DNA from: Deltaproteobacteria bacterium
GTDB lineage: Bacteria; Desulfobacterota; RBG-13-43-22
DNA: 46,665 nucleotides
Assembly: GCA_016219225.1 (NCBI GenBank)
Contig: JACRBX010000071.1
Coordinates: 1-46,665 of the forward strand
Direction of reading: 5' to 3'
Notes under the pieces: model-generated
Seen by the model: only the letters and a program-made list of their open reading frames with translations
What the model was told of the DNA's origin: nothing
The model's database searches: none
Translations under genes and position numbers: made by a program
Shown: positions 45,896 through 46,665 of the stretch, one piece after another
How positions within the stretch are numbered: position 1 is the first letter of the stretch
How the letters are laid out: the number at the start of each line of letters is the position of its first letter

Positions 45896-46657
45896 TTATT
45901 GATTAACCTCCTTGATAAGAGCCAGAAATTTTTCCGCTTTTAAACTGGCTCCTCCGACCAGTGCCCCGTCGATATCGGGCTCGGCGAAGAGCTCCCGGAT
46001 ATTTTCAGGGGTTACACTCCCACCATACACAATCCTCTTTCCCTTTGCAACTGTTTTATTAAAACTGCTTTCCAGTAATTCCCTAATGAAGGCATGGACT
46101 TCCTGGGCCAGGGCCGGAGTGGCCGATCTTCCGGTGCCAATGGCCCAAACCGGCTCGTAAGCAATCACCCCCTGAGCCAGGTCTTCCGGGGAAAGTTCCT
46201 GAACCGCGGTAAGGAGCTGACGGGTAATAACCTGCTTAATCCGGCCCCCTTCCCGTTCCTCCAGGGTCTCTCCTATACAGAGGACCGGTTTTAATCCGGC
46301 TTTCAAACAGGCCTGAAGCTTTTGAGCCACCTGGGAGTCGGTTTCTCCGAACCATTGCCGGCGTTCGGAATGGCCGATAAGGCAATAGGAACACCCCACA
46401 TCCCGGAGCATCCGGGGAGAAATCTCCCCGGTATAGGCCCCTTCATCGGCCCAATGGACGTTCTGGGCCGCTAATTGTACCGAGCTATCCCGTGTGGCCC
46501 GCTCACTGGCTTCTAAAGCCGTAAAAGGAGGGGCGATGACCACCTCGGTCCGGAGGGGTATCGGCAGACCGGCCTTTAAGGCCTGAAGAAATTCCAAGGC
46601 CTCCGGGATCGTTTTAAACATTTTCCAGTTTCCCCCTATCCAGGGTCGGCGATCCAT
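45896..46657 (-). CDS. tpiA: Triosephosphate isomerase
   Basis: This 253-residue TIM-barrel enzyme interconverts dihydroxyacetone phosphate and glyceraldehyde 3-phosphate in glycolysis. The catalytic set is visible: GGNWKM (Lys12), LIGHSERR (His near 95), IAYEPVWAIGTG (Glu near 167) with flexible loop 6, and VYGGSVTP and GALVGGASL phosphate-binding loops. The ATG is at 46657, 8 bases from the window end, so its promoter or a preceding gene (often pgk) lies outside. secG follows after 6 bases. Confidence 0.97.
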   Translation of the reverse strand: MDRRPWIGGNWKMFKTIPEALEFLQALKAGLPIPLRTEVVIAPPFTALEASERATRDSSVQLAAQNVHWADEGAYTGEISPRMLRDVGCSYCLIGHSERRQWFGETDSQVAQKLQACLKAGLKPVLCIGETLEEREGGRIKQVITRQLLTAVQELSPEDLAQGVIAYEPVWAIGTGRSATPALAQEVHAFIRELLESSFNKTVAKGKRIVYGGSVTPENIRELFAEPDIDGALVGGASLKAEKFLALIKEVNQ

Positions 46658-46665
46658 TGTTTTCA

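Noticed and set aside
1-46665. Prophage or insertion sequence explaining the gene fragments
   Set aside because: No transposase, integrase or phage structural gene was found in any frame, and no target duplications were visible around the fragments.

Overview
The window looks like a chromosomal stretch of an anaerobic or facultative Desulfobacterota-type (former Deltaproteobacteria) bacterium. This is inferred from gene content: two branched-chain-type (LIV) ABC importers with acyl-CoA synthetases and a DUF169 protein, a TRAP importer, a corrinoid/methyl-tetrahydrofolate methyltransferase pair, many sensor kinases and many toxin-antitoxin (TA) modules. No rRNA is present and there is one tRNA, Leu(GAG).

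Layout. 1-3.5 kb: the 3' end of a catalase (with a probable frameshift), then, on the minus strand, a wrecked type I restriction-modification locus. Its hsdM has lost the start and the whole catalytic core, its hsdS stops inside the second target-recognition domain, and an AlbA_2-type regulator and two small ORFs lie between them. 3.7-11.4 kb: a GntR/FadR regulator diverges from a plus-strand run encoding a corrinoid protein, a pterin-dependent methyltransferase, an AMP-forming acyl-CoA ligase, a complete TRAP transporter (DctP, DctQ, DctM) and a PH-like membrane protein. 11.7-19.9 kb: the first LIV system (livG, livF, long-chain-type acyl-CoA synthetase, livH, livM, livK) and a DUF169 protein. 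20.0-23.5 kb: an exported dienelactone-hydrolase-like enzyme, a NarL-type response regulator and a histidine kinase with a periplasmic binding-protein-like sensor. 23.7-28.5 kb: the second LIV system (livK, livH, livM, livG, livF). The two LIV systems flank the two-component system, and a shared sequence sits upstream of the hydrolase and upstream of the second livK, so that system may control both.

28.5-34.8 kb is a toxin-antitoxin island: higBA, a partner gene plus broken TumE-like toxin, an RHH-vapC pair, a Gp49/RelE-like toxin plus XRE antitoxin, hicAB, a BrnT-like remnant, and a DUF2281 antitoxin whose MazF-like toxin is reduced to seven codons. The modules are separated by spacers built from the same sequence blocks. 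35.2-40.2 kb holds a decayed CheB/PAS gene and two paralogous PAS histidine kinases, the second probably starting at CTG. 40.5-41.8 kb has fragments of an Ntn-type amidase and a molybdopterin oxidoreductase around an intact 49-residue membrane ORF. 41.9-44.7 kb, minus strand: an LIV-type binding lipoprotein overlapping a Cache-HAMP-GGDEF diguanylate cyclase. 45.1-46.7 kb: another gene fragment, tRNA-Leu, secG and tpiA.

Two themes cut across the window. First, most longer intergenic gaps carry short tandem arrays with a 7-base period but different words (CCGAACT, TTTGAGC, GTTGCAG, AGTATCA, CCCCTGA, CTTGAAA, CTATTGC and others); one array has become the N-terminus of the second LivM. Second, several genes are remnants that keep both ends but have lost the middle (hsdM, the tumE-like toxin, the amidase fragment, a 70-residue ORF). 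Together these suggest a repeat-rich, deletion-prone genome, most visible in the TA island.
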